From Haematobia irritans (Eukaryota > Arthropoda > Insecta > Diptera > Muscidae): a DNA stretch of 64,000 bases. The stretch lies in the NCBI RefSeq assembly GCF_050003625.1, contig NC_134398.1, positions 71,973,635 to 72,037,634 of the forward strand, in the 5' to 3' direction. A program made the translations under genes and the position numbers. Within the stretch, counting starts at the first letter, position 1, and each line of letters starts with the position of its first letter. The notes beneath the pieces were generated by a model that was given only the letters and a program-made list of their open reading frames with translations, was not told the DNA's origin and ran no database searches. This document shows positions 51,191 through 62,510 of the stretch, in pieces.

Positions 51191-51302
51191 AACAACTTCC
51201 AACTTTTTTTCTGGGTACACACTGGCCTATAAATAAATCTGCAAGGATGCATGTATTACTTGTATGCTGATGACTTTAGCGCTATTTGTGAATTTATGAC
51301 AA

Positions 51303-51378
51303 TAAAAGCTACGTGGACTAGAGGATAGTATGGTGGCTTACAAAAAGAATGATTCGGGGTTCGATTCTCTGTCCGGGT
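51303..51378 (+). repeat. Solitary tRNA-like module
   Basis: AGCTACGTGGACTAGAGGAT and GGGGTTCGATTCTCTGTCCG: the family A plus-strand module without the element arrays around it. Confidence 0.5.
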
Positions 51379-52721
51379 AAAAATAAATAAATAAATTATG
51401 AAGTCTGATATTTGCTTCTACATTCTTTAAAATACAGAAGAGAATATGATTAGAGATAAATAAATCAGTGAAAGCCCTATAGGGTAGAAAAAATTAGCGG
51501 AGAAATTAAGCAAATAATTTATTATTCAATTATTGATAATATATATTATTTTTTATATCTTGTAAACGACGTCACTCAAAAAACCATACTATTCTTCCAG
51601 AGTTTATTTGCACTTATTTAAAGGGATTTTTTTTGTCTAAAATTTCGTTCCGGGGAAAATATTTTTTCTACATTTTTTGAAATCATAAAGCTGTTTATAA
51701 TTTTAGATTTGTAAATTCTATTTCGACTCGATGAGTTTCTAGAAATAAAGTTTCAAAATTTAAACTCAACTTGAGAAACAATTCTTTCTCTCAATGCACA
51801 CACATCCAAAAAATACAAAGTTCTAACGAAATATTGGCTCAACAATGGGACTTTGAGAAGCAAAGTCATTTTTGTCACGTATCATTATAGAATGATTACA
51901 GTAAATTTGGCTGCGAACTACTTTAACAATAGTTTAATGAAAAACGTAGCAAGGCGTTTCGCCCATGTTTTGCATTTTTAAGTTTCTTTTCGATTACGTA
52001 AATTGAGTAAAATTTGATCAAATAATTTTGTTTTAGTTTTGACGAATCACGTTTTTGTGCAAATATTCTTTAAATCGTAGAAAAATATACTATTAGGCTA
52101 ATAAGTCATAAGGCTATTAAAGGATAAAGTCAATTCACACTGAATCAAGGTGGATCAAAGATTTTCGAAAGTACGTAAGACGGAAACCGGGTGAGAGGTA
52201 TACAGGTTCACAGCTACTTCTCGTCACTAAATTAAGAGATAAGGCATGAAAAAAACTTACAAATCTCAGGTTAAGAGACCATTTGGTCCATACTGCAATT
52301 TTCATACAAAATACCAATTTATTCTTAATCTTTGTATTTTTTTGTTGATTTCCTCCTATATATGGTGGTTTCCCTTTTTGCAACGTTTTTCATTGCGTTT
52401 TTTGCGAAATGGGGTATTTGAACGATTTCATATTCGGATATAGAGCTGCTGCTATCTTACTTATTTCCATCTTTATTGGCAAAAAAACAAAGTCTTACAC
52501 AGGTCACGTAAGTGTCACCGTTGCATTCAGGGTGCGATGTCCTTTCCAATTGTTGATGCTATCAAAACTATCCTAGGTGGACTCAAATCAGGGTGCTTGT
52601 GGAAAATACAACCCTAGCTTGGTAATTCTAAACATATATATAATATTATAGGGACAATTTTTTCTCGAAACTTGAGTTGATAAGAAAACTTTATGAAAAC
52701 AGACCATTTATTTTTTATTAA
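51379..52721. other. Gene-free stretch
   Basis: No recognised gene or repeat; ORFs 52135-52443 overlap on both strands and show no domain. Confidence 0.45.
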
Positions 52722-53058
52722 CACAAAAAAAAAAATTTGATTCAAACACGAAATTAATTGAACCAATTAATTTTTTAATTGAAATGTCTTCAATCACGAA
52801 ATCACAGTTTTAATTGGGCACAAAAATTACTTGATTAAAAAATTTATTGGTTTCATTAGCAAATTTCAATAGTTTTTTAAATTGATTGAATTAAAAATTT
52901 AATTGATGTTGAATGCAAAACTCAATTAATTTTTTAATTAAAACGTTAATATTTTTAATTACTTTCTTAACTGGCTTAGTATTTTTAGTTTGATTAAAAA
53001 TTGGTTGTTTGAAATAAATTTTAATTGTTTGAATTAAATTTTAATTTTAATTAATAAT

Positions 53059-54759
53059 AAGTTTGTCATTCCGTTTGTAACACATTGAAATATCGATTTC
53101 CGACTATATAAAGTGTATATATTCTTGATCAGGGAGAAATTCTAAGATGATATAGCGATGTCCGTCTGTCTGTCTGGCTGTCTGTTGTAATCACGCTACA
53201 GTCTTCAATAATGAAGCAATCGTGCTGAAATTTTGCACAAACTCGTCTTTTGTCTGCAGGCAGGTCAAGTTCGAAGATGGGCTATATCGGTCCAGGTTTT
53301 GATATAGTCCCCATATAAACCGACCTCCCGATTTGGGGTCTTGGGCTTATAGAAATCGTAGTTTTTATCCAATTTGCCTGAAATTTGAAATCTAGAGCTA
53401 TTTTATGACCATAAAGAGGAGTGCCAAAAATGGTGAGTATCGGTCAATGTTTTGGTATAGCCCCCATATAGACCGATCTCCCGATTTTACTTCTTGGGCT
53501 TATATAAACCGCAGTTTTTATCCAATTTACCTGAAATTGGAAATCTAGAGGTACTTTTGAACCGTTAAGAGGTGTTCCAAAAATGGTGAGCATCGGTCCA
53601 TGTTTTGGTATGGTCCCCATATAAACCGACCTCTCGATTTGGGGTCTTGGGCTTATAGAAACCGCAGTTTTTATCCAATTTGCCTGAATTTGAAAATCTA
53701 GAGGTTCTTGAGGACCATCAAAAGGTGTGCCAAAATGGTCCGTATCGTTTCATGTTTTGATATAGCCCCCATATAGACCGATCTCCCGATTTTACATCTT
53801 GGCTTTATAGAATCCGTAGTTTATAAACAATTTGCCTGAAATTGGAAATTTATAGGCATTTTAGGACCATAAAGAGTTGTGCCACTAATGGTGAGTATCG
53901 GTCCATGTTTTGGTATAGCCCCCATATAGACCGATATCCCGATTTTACTTCTTGGGCTTCTAGAGGTATTTTCGGTCCATATTTTAGTATAGCCCCCATA
54001 AGAACGATCTCCCGCACCCAGAGAAGGAATATGATCACCTCAAACATGTTTTACGAGCAAAATGTTATTTTTGGGTGGTGACCATGTAACATGGTTTTCG
54101 CAACCATGTTATTTTCTCGGAAATCATGTATCTGATCTCGGCAAGCAGGTTATATTTGACGAGAAAATAACATTTTAGTGACAAAGATGTTACATGGTCA
54201 CCATACAAAAATAACATTTTGCTCTTGAAACATGTTTGAGGTGATCATATTCATTCTCTGCGTGCGATTTAACTCCTTAGAAACCGTAGTTTTTATCCGA
54301 TTTGCCTGAAATTGTAAATATTCTGGTATTTTAGGCTCACAAAAACGTGTATCGGATTAAGTTTTTATCGGTCCATTTGGTAATGCCTCCATATAGACCT
54401 ACTTCACTTCTTGGCGCACTGATCATGAAAATTGCTTGAAACTCAATGCAAAATTAACAGATTTAACTTCTCGGGTGAAAATCTACAGATTTAAGATTTC
54501 AAATCAAGACGTTATTTTATAATTTTCTTGCACACTTACAAGAGATGGTAATAATTCCTCTAAAACTCAAACAAAAATGGTTCTTATAAATCCAGAATCT
54601 GATATAGTCCTCATAGGTGAAATCTTTAAATTTATCTTTGGGAAGTGTCCTCAAGTCCTCAAGCCCTCCTGAAATTTCAAAGGAAACCCTAATATTTGGT
54701 TCATGGTGGTGGTATTTAAGATTCGGCCCGGCCGAACTTACTGCTGTATATACTTGTTT
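53059..54759 (-). mobile_element. H2 element nested in family D
   Basis: TTTGTCATTCCGTTTGTAAC, GTCCGTCTGTCTGTCTGG, six ~150-bp units (GGTATAGCCCCCATATAGAC), then GATTCGGCCCGGCCGAACTT and TATATACTTGTTTT. It carries a family B insertion. Confidence 0.75.
54015..54264. mobile_element. Family B palindromic MITE nested in H2 (third level)
   Basis: CACCCAGAGAAGGAATATGA ... TCATTCTCTGCGTG. CG lies on both sides (54013-54014, 54265-54266). The empty site GATCTCCCGATTTAACTCC is inferred from sister H2 units (e.g. inverted near 11280), so the duplication is the dinucleotide CG. The ORFs at 53842-54081 arise from it. Confidence 0.88.
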
Positions 54760-54946
54760 TTATATGACTTAGTCTTCCGAGTTTGATTAAGAAGTTAATT
54801 ATATCAATAATTTGTTTAAAGAATTTCAATCACTGACTTAATTAACTTAATGCCTCTATCTTTATTGAAAAGTAAATTGTATCAATTAATTTATTAATTG
54901 AAATTTTTCAACTTCAATTAGCTTTTTAATGGTGATATTTTTTCTG

Positions 54947-55745
54947 TTTTTACCCTGCGCCACAATGTGGAACAGACATATGGTGTCTTTGGCAATATTG
55001 TTCAGGGTCGGCCCCTGAGTCGATCTAGCCACGCCGTCCGTCCGTTGTAGTCAAAGTCTAGGTCGCAATTTAAGTCCAATCGACTTCAAATTTGTCGCAA
55101 GTATGTATTTTGCGTCAGAATAGAACCCTATTGATTTTGGAAGAAATCGGTTAAGTTTTAGATATAACTCCCATATATCTTTCGCCCGATATCTACTAAT
55201 AGGGCCCCAGATGCCAGAATTTCAGACTGATTTACTTTAAATTTTGCACAATAAGTGTAGTTGATAGTGTCGTAAAGTGTGTCGAATTTGGTTGAAATCG
55301 GTTCAGATTTAGATATAGCTCCCATATACAACGTTAGATATAGATCCCATATACAAATGTCAATGTGGTAATCCGATTTAGGTGAAATTTTGCACAGGGA
55401 GTAGAAATGACATTGTAACTATGCATACTAAGTTTGGTTAAAATCGGTTCAGATTTAGATATAGCTCCCATATATATGTGTTTCTTATTTCGGCAAAAAT
55501 GGCCAAAATACCCAAATTTTCCTTGTAAAATCTCCGCTACTAAGACGAAAACGTGTAAAACTAACTTTAACTTTCCTATACTTGTAATACATAGATATTG
55601 AGCGATAAATCATAAATACACTTTTGCAAAGTTGCCTAAAAATTGCTTCAGATTTACTAACATTGTGTTCCACCCCAGGGGATTAGACTGAAATTTTAAG
55701 TCTACAGTTTTTTGGAAGTCTAACAAATTTTGTCCAGGTCGAGCC
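54947..55745 (+). mobile_element. H1 element fragment
   Basis: TTACCCTGCGCCACAATGTG, CCGTCCGTCCG, GAAATCGGTTCAGATTTAGA units, and GTGTTCCACCCCAGG; ends without the hairpin terminus. Confidence 0.68.
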
Positions 55746-56879
55746 TATTTGGGCCAATTTTTTCGGTTACTTTAAGGTAAGTACCGAATTTCGGGATGAT
55801 GAGATGAAAAATAAGTCTTCACGCCGGCCAAGAAGTCAAACCGGTTATTGATCTATATAACCCCGATGTATAGTCAAATATATATGGCGATAACCAAGGG
55901 TGGATAAAAAAATCTTGCTCCACACCATATTTCGTTGACTCGATGGCTATCCATTTCGGTGGGTGCTAATCCAATGAATTTGTCTATTTGGGCTACTGGA
56001 CAAGGTATGGTCAAATAATTGGTCGTATCTGTACTAAATATGATAGCTCTATTATTATATAAAGCTACGATATACAGGCGGGTATATTGATTATATAATA
56101 ATTTATAAAAACCCGCCTTCCGTTGAAGATTCAGCCAGGTGCACCACAGTATAGATAGTTTCCCTGAATTTTTATGTCGGAATGTGGTGTAGTTCCTTCA
56201 TGGTTCGTCATAATGTTTGTACACTCTCTGAGGGACACTCTTTCCCTTTCATTTCTCTCTCTCTCTCTCTCTCTTGTTTAATAACATTTCCAAATATATC
56301 ATATGTTTTAAATTGAATTATTTGTGCACCAACTAATATAACCGAAGTTGGTTACAAAAGATATTGCATCTTTTTCTTAACCCATAAATATGAAATGTTG
56401 TTACCTACTTTTATTGGGGCCATAATAGCCTTACTACTCTTTAGATAAAATGTTTCCATTTCTCGACAACTTTGTTGTGAGTCATAACTTGTGACCATTT
56501 GTCTTTACCAATGATTGTAAGATTTTTCTGTGTCATTATATTTGTCAATAATAATTGAAGATAAGCCACAGTGCGATTATCTTATCGTCTTTTTGAGTTA
56601 GAGATATAATCTTCTATACTAAAGCGAAAAGACTCAATACTTTCCGTTATTTGCGATAATGAAAAATTGTTATGATCATCTTAAATAACGTCAAAACAAT
56701 AATCTGTTTATTAAAAGACATAGACAATATATCGATCTTTGATGCGAATGCAATAAAACCGATTTTTTCCGACTAAATTTTATACAAATGAACATGAAAT
56801 TTTATACAAATGAACGTTTATGATAAAAGTGACAACTTTTTACTAAAAGAGGGGAGTGTCCGTGTTGGAATGGTTCAAT
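55746..56879. other. Gene-free stretch with CT microsatellite
   Basis: Contains (CT)9 at about 56255-56274. No recognised gene or named repeat. Confidence 0.45.
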
Positions 56880-56957
56880 CCTAAAAAGTTTTTCAGCGGT
56901 GGATTATCCCCTCTCGGCAATGCTGGTTACATTTCTGAGTTTTTCAAAGCTTCTGAA
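56880..56957 (+). mobile_element. SINE body fragment
   Basis: AAAAAGTTTTTCAGCGGTGG to TTTTTCAAAGCTTCT, matching the middle of the SINE; truncated both ends. Confidence 0.75.
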
Positions 56958-57206
56958 ACATGAAAGAAAATTTTGCTTGACTAAGGTCTACTTGGCTTTA
57001 ATAATTCCGAAAAATTCTTTAAAATTAATGATATTTATCGAAAAGCGTTAAAAAATAGGAGACGACTTTCAATACTTTATTTTAAGGAAGTTTTTTACTT
57101 GAAACATAGTTTAATATCTATTTGAAGTCGAGTCAGAATATGTAGATTTAAGTTATCGTTAACACGTTTTTAAAGCAGATGAAGAAAAACGCTGAAAAAA
57201 CGAATA
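56958..57206 (-). mobile_element. Family C fragment
   Basis: ACATGAAAGAAAAT, TTTAATAATTCCGAAAAAT and TATTTGAAGTCGAGT follow inverted family C; degraded. Confidence 0.6.
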
Positions 57207-57237
57207 GATTGGACGAAGTGTTAATAAAAAATAAAAA

Positions 57238-57400
57238 ATATGGAAAAGATTTAAATCTAAGGCCATTTTTATGAAATTTCGCAAAAGTTCAATTATGATT
57301 TATAGGTCGATAGATATATTAGATGTGTAGGAAAATTTGAGAAATTTCTGAAACATTTTTACTTAACAGAGGCGATTTTACCATGAAAATGTGCAATACT
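57238..57400 (+). mobile_element. H1 fragment
   Basis: ATGGAAAAGATTTAAATCTA, TTATGATTTATAGGTCGATA and GGCGATTTTACCATGAAAATG match 20741-20885. Confidence 0.6.
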
Positions 57401-57459
57401 TTTCGTAAATCGGAGTAAAGCTTTGGCTTCTAAATCTAAATCTTTACCGATGTCAACCA

Positions 57460-57870
57460 ATCTTTTTGGTGTTCGCTCGAAACAGGGATTGAGCCTACGA
57501 CCCATTGTATGCAAGGCGCGCATGCTAACCATTACCCTACGGTGGTTAACTAAATGTATGTTTCTGTGAAATAAAGTTTCTATATATCGGATCGTTGGCG
57601 CCGAAAACTATGCAATATAAATATAACTGTTTGACTGTTTGCGTTGCTTGTGCGTTGATGGCCATAGCGATAATTGTCTGTTGATGAGAACAAGTTGATG
57701 GTGTGTTGGCATACAAACTGTATGGTCCGCAGTTCGATTCTCCGTCCAGGCGAGCGGTGAAATTTAAAAAAAAATATAAAATCGCATAATTTTTTTTACG
57801 TTGGTGCTAAGAACTAAAAACCCCGTGGAGTGAGAACGATGTGAGGGAAGATGCAAAGCCAGAAAAGATT
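57460..57870. mobile_element. Old tRNA-module fragment (A/SINE head)
   Basis: Minus-strand module at 57473-57545 (TCGAAACAGGGATTGAGCC) preceded by TCTTTTTGGTGTTCG as in the SINE, and plus-strand module at 57697-57755 (GCAGTTCGATTCTCCGTCC). Same two-module arrangement as family A, strongly diverged. Confidence 0.55.
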
Positions 57871-57937
57871 TTTTGAGTTAGTCTTTATGAAATTGTTTGA
57901 TTCTTTTACAGGATGTTAGTAAAAGAAAAGAATTATA

Positions 57938-59189
57938 CACCCAGAAAAAGTGACCCCTTCTTTAAGTTAAAATGAACTCATTGTGAAGAAAGTTGAACTT
58001 CGTATAGCGCCAAAGATATTTTTATTCTTTTGAACGATGTGATTTTCGTTGAAATTAGGTAGAATGCATTCCATATATTAGTTAACAGTTTCCTATATTT
58101 ATGTACCCTTAATTTAACTGAATTGAATTCATATATGGAATGATTTTATTGAACTTTTTTCATTCATTGAGACAAATCTTACATATTTGTGGTAAACCTT
58201 TTTACTTCAAACTGCTTACCTTCGTTTTTAAATACTATTTTATTTATTTATATAGGAAATGTTTTCTTCAATAAAATACACGTTGTATTAATATATTAAA
58301 TATATTTATTAAGAATCAACAGCATCGACTGGCCTTGAAATATTAGTTTGTTATTCCACTATTTCCAATTTCTATGTAATGTCATCAACTCTAAACGCAT
58401 TTTTTCTTCTTCCTATATCTTTTACTTTTAATAAGTTGCTGCGTAACGATTTTGTCCTCCATTACCAATTCCATTACCTTCAAATATAAAAAATCATAAA
58501 CCAATTTTTTCCCAAAAGGATAGCGTCACTGAATGTTACCTGGTAATTGAAGATTCCAAAATGAAAACGAATGAGGGGGTTGTTAGTCTGTTTTCTTTCT
58601 TTATACAACACCACGACTATAATTTTTTCTCACTGATTTAAAATAACAAATATTTTATATATTTTATTTTTATTTATTATATTATTTTACTATATTATTT
58701 TTAAAATTCACTCCGTATACCATAACAACGCGATTCCAACTAAAAAACAATCCACGCGCAAACATATCGATGGCAGGTATCGATTACAGGTAGATAAAAG
58801 AAATATAGGAAAATTTCCTATATTCTAACACGTGTATCTCCTTAAGTTTTAAAAGGATTGAATACTTCTTAGAAATTTTACTAAATTAGAGGAAACTTGG
58901 TTTTAGGTCATATTTTGTTTATTTTTACGAATGCTTTGTTATCAGTGAATAAAATTTTCTTTTTCAGTAGTAAAATCTTATACCTAGCGAAGAAAACAGT
59001 GTTAGTAAAATTCCATGACTTATTCTAGTTAATGAACTATTCCTAACTGCTTTCAGTTTAGGATTGTTTTTACTGAAGCAAGTAAAATTTATTATTTTAA
59101 ACAAAAATTTAACTTAATGGAAATAGATTGGCTAAACTAAATTGATGAACATTTGTTCCTTTAATTCCGATGGCACTTTTTTCTGGGTG
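57938..59189. mobile_element. TIR element (CACCCAGAAAAAGTG), 1.25 kb
   Basis: CACCCAGAAAAAGTGACCCC after TA (57936-57937) and GGCACTTTTTTCTGGGTG before TA (59190-59191). The interior holds a possible spliced gene end on the minus strand (separate entry). Confidence 0.75.
58305..58580 (-). pseudogene. Possible captured 3' end of a gene with one intron
   Basis: On the minus strand, a short open piece (HSFSFWNLQLP) ends at CCAG (58540). A 62-nt GT..AG interval (58478-58539) follows, then GNGIGNGGQNRYAATY and TAA (58428-58430), then AATAAA (complement of 58305-58310) 118 nt downstream. Joining keeps one frame. The upstream part is closed by a stop within 20 codons, so this is at most a fragment, and the evidence is mainly the splice-like arrangement. 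Confidence 0.25.
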
Positions 59190-59275
59190 TATATTTTTCT
59201 TCCAAACAAACTTCCTTACAGCGAAAAGCAAATGGGAAACGATATTAATTTGGGAGGAAAGTTTATTTTTTTGCA

Positions 59276-59514
59276 TGTATAATTAACTGATATATTTAAT
59301 CTTTAGATTTAAGATAAAAACGTTTCAAATATAGGCTAAGACTTATTTTGAGGTTTTTGCATCTGATGTTTAAAGTTTTTTTTTTTTTTTTAAATTAAGA
59401 AAACATTTTTAGTGTTGAAGTGTCTGTTATAATATCTATCAATAGCCTTGTTAATATTTCGAGAATGAAAATTCGATATTCTAGTTTCAATTTTATCGAA
59501 CATAGATTTAAAGC
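59276..59514 (-). mobile_element. Family F, left part of an interrupted copy
   Basis: Inverse of about 16750-16870 (TCTTTAGATTTAAGATAAAA, TATAGGCTAAGACTTATTTT). The remainder resumes at 62391 after the E element. Confidence 0.65.
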
Positions 59515-60594
59515 TACACAGAAAAAAAAGTGTCTCGTAAAATTAAGAAGATTTTTACAATAATTTATTACAAGAATTTTCCAGAATTTTAGTTCATTTT
59601 TCGTATCTTGAACGAAAATTAACTACTCGAAAGGAAATTTTACAAATTCTAAGTAGCAATCGTTTAGTTCATGGCCTACAAAATACGATGGAAATTTCCT
59701 TAAAAAATTTCTTAACTGGTAGTTAAAAATTCGTTTGTCATGCTATAAAACTACTTGTGAAATGTAAAGTATTTTCTAAATAATAAGTGCAATTTACTAT
59801 AAGATTTTTTTGTATGAGAAAATATTTTTTTACGAAAAATGAACTTGAAAGTGGATAGCAATTTCTTACTGACTATTCCTATAGTTAATAATTGTTGGTA
59901 AAAAATTACACAATGAAATATTTTTAGTTCACATGTAATTAAATTTATAGACATTTTCGTCAAAAATGGTAGATAACATTTCATGAAAATTTTGCAAATT
60001 TTAAGTTAAACGTTTCATCGCTCATAAACTGGTGTGCCTTTACGAATATTATTCTTAGAGTGAATTGTCAGCAGATGCGATGAACTAATGCATAGTACAG
60101 AGATCTTTATCGGAATAGTGGAATGTGATTAATGTAAAGATGATGTTACTTGAGTTTTGTTGTGTATACATGAGCGTGGGGTTGTTTTTATTTTTGTTCA
60201 TTTAGTGGCTTGTGTGTGTGTGTTTGTTATTCGTTGATGGTTTTTGGCTGGATGAGATGTTGTTTTCAATAAAGGCACATGTGTTTTTGTTGTTGTAGGA
60301 ATGTTTTGGCTTTGCTTGGTTTTGTTTGGCATGCTTCAGTTGTATAGTTGGCGTTGGCGTGGGCTGTTGCATCTTTTGAGTAGGTATGCAACAAGGGAAT
60401 ATAAAGGCATGGAATATTTTGGATTTTTGAGTCATATATTGGTGTTTGTTTATTAAACCTTTTAAATGAAAGTTATTAATATTTTATCGGTAGTTTAGAA
60501 AAAAGTTATTAAGAATATTTAGTAAAATATGTTGAAATTGAAAGTGTATTGAAATTTTCATTATTCAATGTAAAAAATTAATATTCAATTCCAG

Positions 60595-61727
60595 ATGAAT
60601 TTGGAAAATTTTTGTAATATCTCAGCGTATAGGTTATTCATAAATTGGTAAGTATTTTTTTAATATGGCTTTCTTTTGAAAAGAATATTTTTTATGTATA
60701 TTATTATTTGTTAATTATTTTTGTTTTTGGAAACCAGTTTAATGTTTTTCTTTGTTGTAAAAGCGATATTTAATTTCAGAGCAACTCCAGACGGATTAAA
60801 ACAAATTTAAAAAGGTAGAGAATTGGTAAGTTTTCTATTAAAAATTGGCTTTCTTTCAACTAGAATATTTACGTTTTTATGACCTTTTTATCATAAAAAT
60901 TACAGGTTTTTAATACCTTATTTTAGTATTTCTTTAATTATTTTTTTTGGAAACTAATGTAAAATTTTTAATGTAAAAATAAATATTTAATTTCAGAATA
61001 ACCCCTTAAAATTTTGACAAATTTTTAGTACTCCTTTGCCTGTAATTTAATAGTGAATTGGTAAGTTTTCTTTAACTTTCTTTTAACCCTGGACAGCCAT
61101 CCTTATTTTTTGTACATTAACGTCATCCTTCGTCATTTTGACTACGGCTGATTTCAAGACGATATAATTTTCATCGTGAGCGAAAAAGTGAACCAAACTT
61201 GAATTTATTTTCTTATTCAATTTGGTTTTAAGTAGTATAAAACAAAAATTCATAAAACGGTGGAATTAGTATAACTTAAATTTACCATTTCCCAATAGAC
61301 TAAAATGCATTTTAAATCGAAAATGAACTTACGTGTTGTCATTTTGATGACTGTCTAGGAATATCAAGAATATTTGGTTTTTTATGCATATTATTATTTT
61401 TTTCATTAGATTTTTTGAAAAGTTATTTAATAATTTTATTTAATATTTAATTTCAGAGTAACCCAAATAAATTTGGACAACTTTTTATATTTCCACTCAG
61501 CGTACAATTTAATAGAGAATTGGTAAGTTTTATATTAAAACTTTGGCTTTCTTTCAACTAGAATATTTATTTTATTATATCTTTCACATCGATAACAACA
61601 CAGTTTTATGAGTTTATTTAGAATACTTCATTATTTCTCTAATTGTTTCAGGTACAAATTTTATGAGATACGTTTTCCAAAGAAAAGTTGAATTCCTTAC
61701 ACCATTTGATAAAATGCCCCAAATATG
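60595..61727 (+). repeat. Tandem array of splice-bounded exon-like units
   Basis: Five units, each with a 3' splice-like site, a 46-76-nt core and a 5' splice-like site: 60595-60647, 60780-60825, 60997-61060, 61457-61522 and 61652-61727. Units 2-4 begin after TTTAATTTCAG and end GAATTG|GTAAGT. The first four share sequence in both core and intron-like parts. Unit 4 is open in phase 0 (SNPNKFGQLFIFPLSVQFNR); units 1-3 contain stops. Unit 5 is open in another phase (MRYVFQRKVEFLTPFDKMPQ). The array looks like duplicated exons, mostly decayed, or a non-coding spliced transcript. Confidence 0.5.
61088..61361. mobile_element. Small TTAA-type element inserted in the exon-like array
   Basis: TTAACCCTGGACAGCCATC (from ~61084) and the inverse GATGACTGTCTAGG (ending 61361) bracket ~275 bp that is absent from the other intron-like parts. 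The left side has TTAA; the right side is altered. The CCC..GGG/TTAA pattern suggests a piggyBac-type MITE. Confidence 0.5.
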
Positions 61728-61821
61728 GTAAGTTACAAGCTAAAATGAAGAATTAAAAATTATATTTCATTACATGGTATTAGTTTTTAACAATTTTCAT
61801 TATTGTTTCCATTTTTTCCAG

Positions 61822-62108
61822 CAAGATATGTGAAAAAATTACGTACGATGAATAAAAAAAGGATAAGTCAAAATGTCCAAACAGCGGGTTCAAATGAACT
61901 ACTCTCTTTTCCATGTGGTCATAATTTTTATTCACAAAAAAACATTGTATTAAGAACTTTCATCATAAGTTTTTATAATAAAGAACTTTTGCTTAAAGAT
62001 AGTTTAATTTTAATGTATGAAAATTCTCATAATAGTAAAACGGTTTGTTGTTCCTTTAATTATTTAATTTCTCTATACTGTGGAATGATTGATTTAAGAA
62101 TAGTCTAG
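61822..62108 (+). pseudogene. Last exon-like piece with CxxC and CGH motifs
   Basis: Preceded by TTTTTTCCAG. If joined to 61652-61727 the frame reads QICKICEKITYDE and stops. A second frame, +1 relative to it, reads ELLSFPCGHNFYSQKNI about 25 codons later and continues to ~62105. CxxC followed by CGHxF resembles a RING finger in which the next Cys is Tyr. AATAAA lies at ~61977. Broken by at least one frameshift if real. Confidence 0.3.
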
Positions 62109-62390
62109 TCGTCGACATTTTAAAGAGACTGTTAACCAATTTTTATTATCGGGTTTCCCACAAAATAAGCAAGTAAACCAAAATAATACTGACTTTTTAA
62201 CTTGGTAGGTGTATATAAATCTTATGGTGTTGTAAAAATGAACTAAACTACAATGTTATAGATGAACTAAAATTTAAGAAAATTATAAACTAGACAAGTT
62301 GAAAAAAATCTTAAGGACTAAATCATGGTCAATATTACTACAGTTTAGTTCATTTTGCAATGGAAAAGGGTTCACTGTTTTTTCAGTGTA

Positions 62391-62510
62391 GATAAGTCCC
62401 TAAAAATGTACTTATTTGAAAGAAGTCGCATCTTTGGCTCGGAATCAATACCAAAATCCTTAAGCGAAGGTAAAAATCTTTGGATCCAATAAGTGTGCTA
62501 TTAGAAATCG
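62391..62510 (-). mobile_element. Family F, right part of the interrupted copy
   Basis: CTCGGAATCAATACCAAAAT and AAAATCTTTGGATCCAA are the inverse of 16510-16580. Confidence 0.65.

Larger units (their letters stand above)
50183..51217. mobile_element. TIR element (TACCCA..TGGGTA) containing tRNA-like pieces
   Basis: TACCCAACAAAAAAAGAGCTTCC (50183 on) and its inverse CCAACTTTTTTTCTGGGTA (ending 51217). It contains an 83-85-bp direct duplication and three B-box-bearing tRNA-like pieces. No transposase. ORFs 50757-51236 are not supported. Confidence 0.6.
52722..54946. mobile_element. Family D MITE split by a nested H2 element
   Basis: The left part CACAAAAAAAAAAATTTGATTC to ~53058 and the right part from ~54760 (GACTTAGTCTTCCGAGTTTG to GGTGATATTTTTTCTGT) are contiguous in the copy at 39792. 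The right tip is clipped by the next H1 element. Confidence 0.8.
59517..62388. mobile_element. Family E element with internal cargo (2.87 kb)
   Basis: CACAGAAAAAAAAGTGTCTC after TA (59515-59516) and GTTCACTGTTTTTTCAGTG before TA (62389-62390). Both ends match separate family E fragments at 27655 (left end) and 18207 (right end), which supports the pairing. It sits inside family F. The interior holds a GT-rich segment (60100-60450) and the exon-like array. It could be one element with cargo, or two E ends around unrelated DNA. Confidence 0.6.

Noticed and set aside
53061..54755. Possible satellite array
   Set aside because: Units are bounded by H2 termini and interrupted by an insertion; it is an element interior.
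60202..60435. 77-codon minus-strand ORF rich in Gln/Thr/Pro/Asn
   Set aside because: Composition follows GT-rich repeats on the plus strand; no homology recognised.
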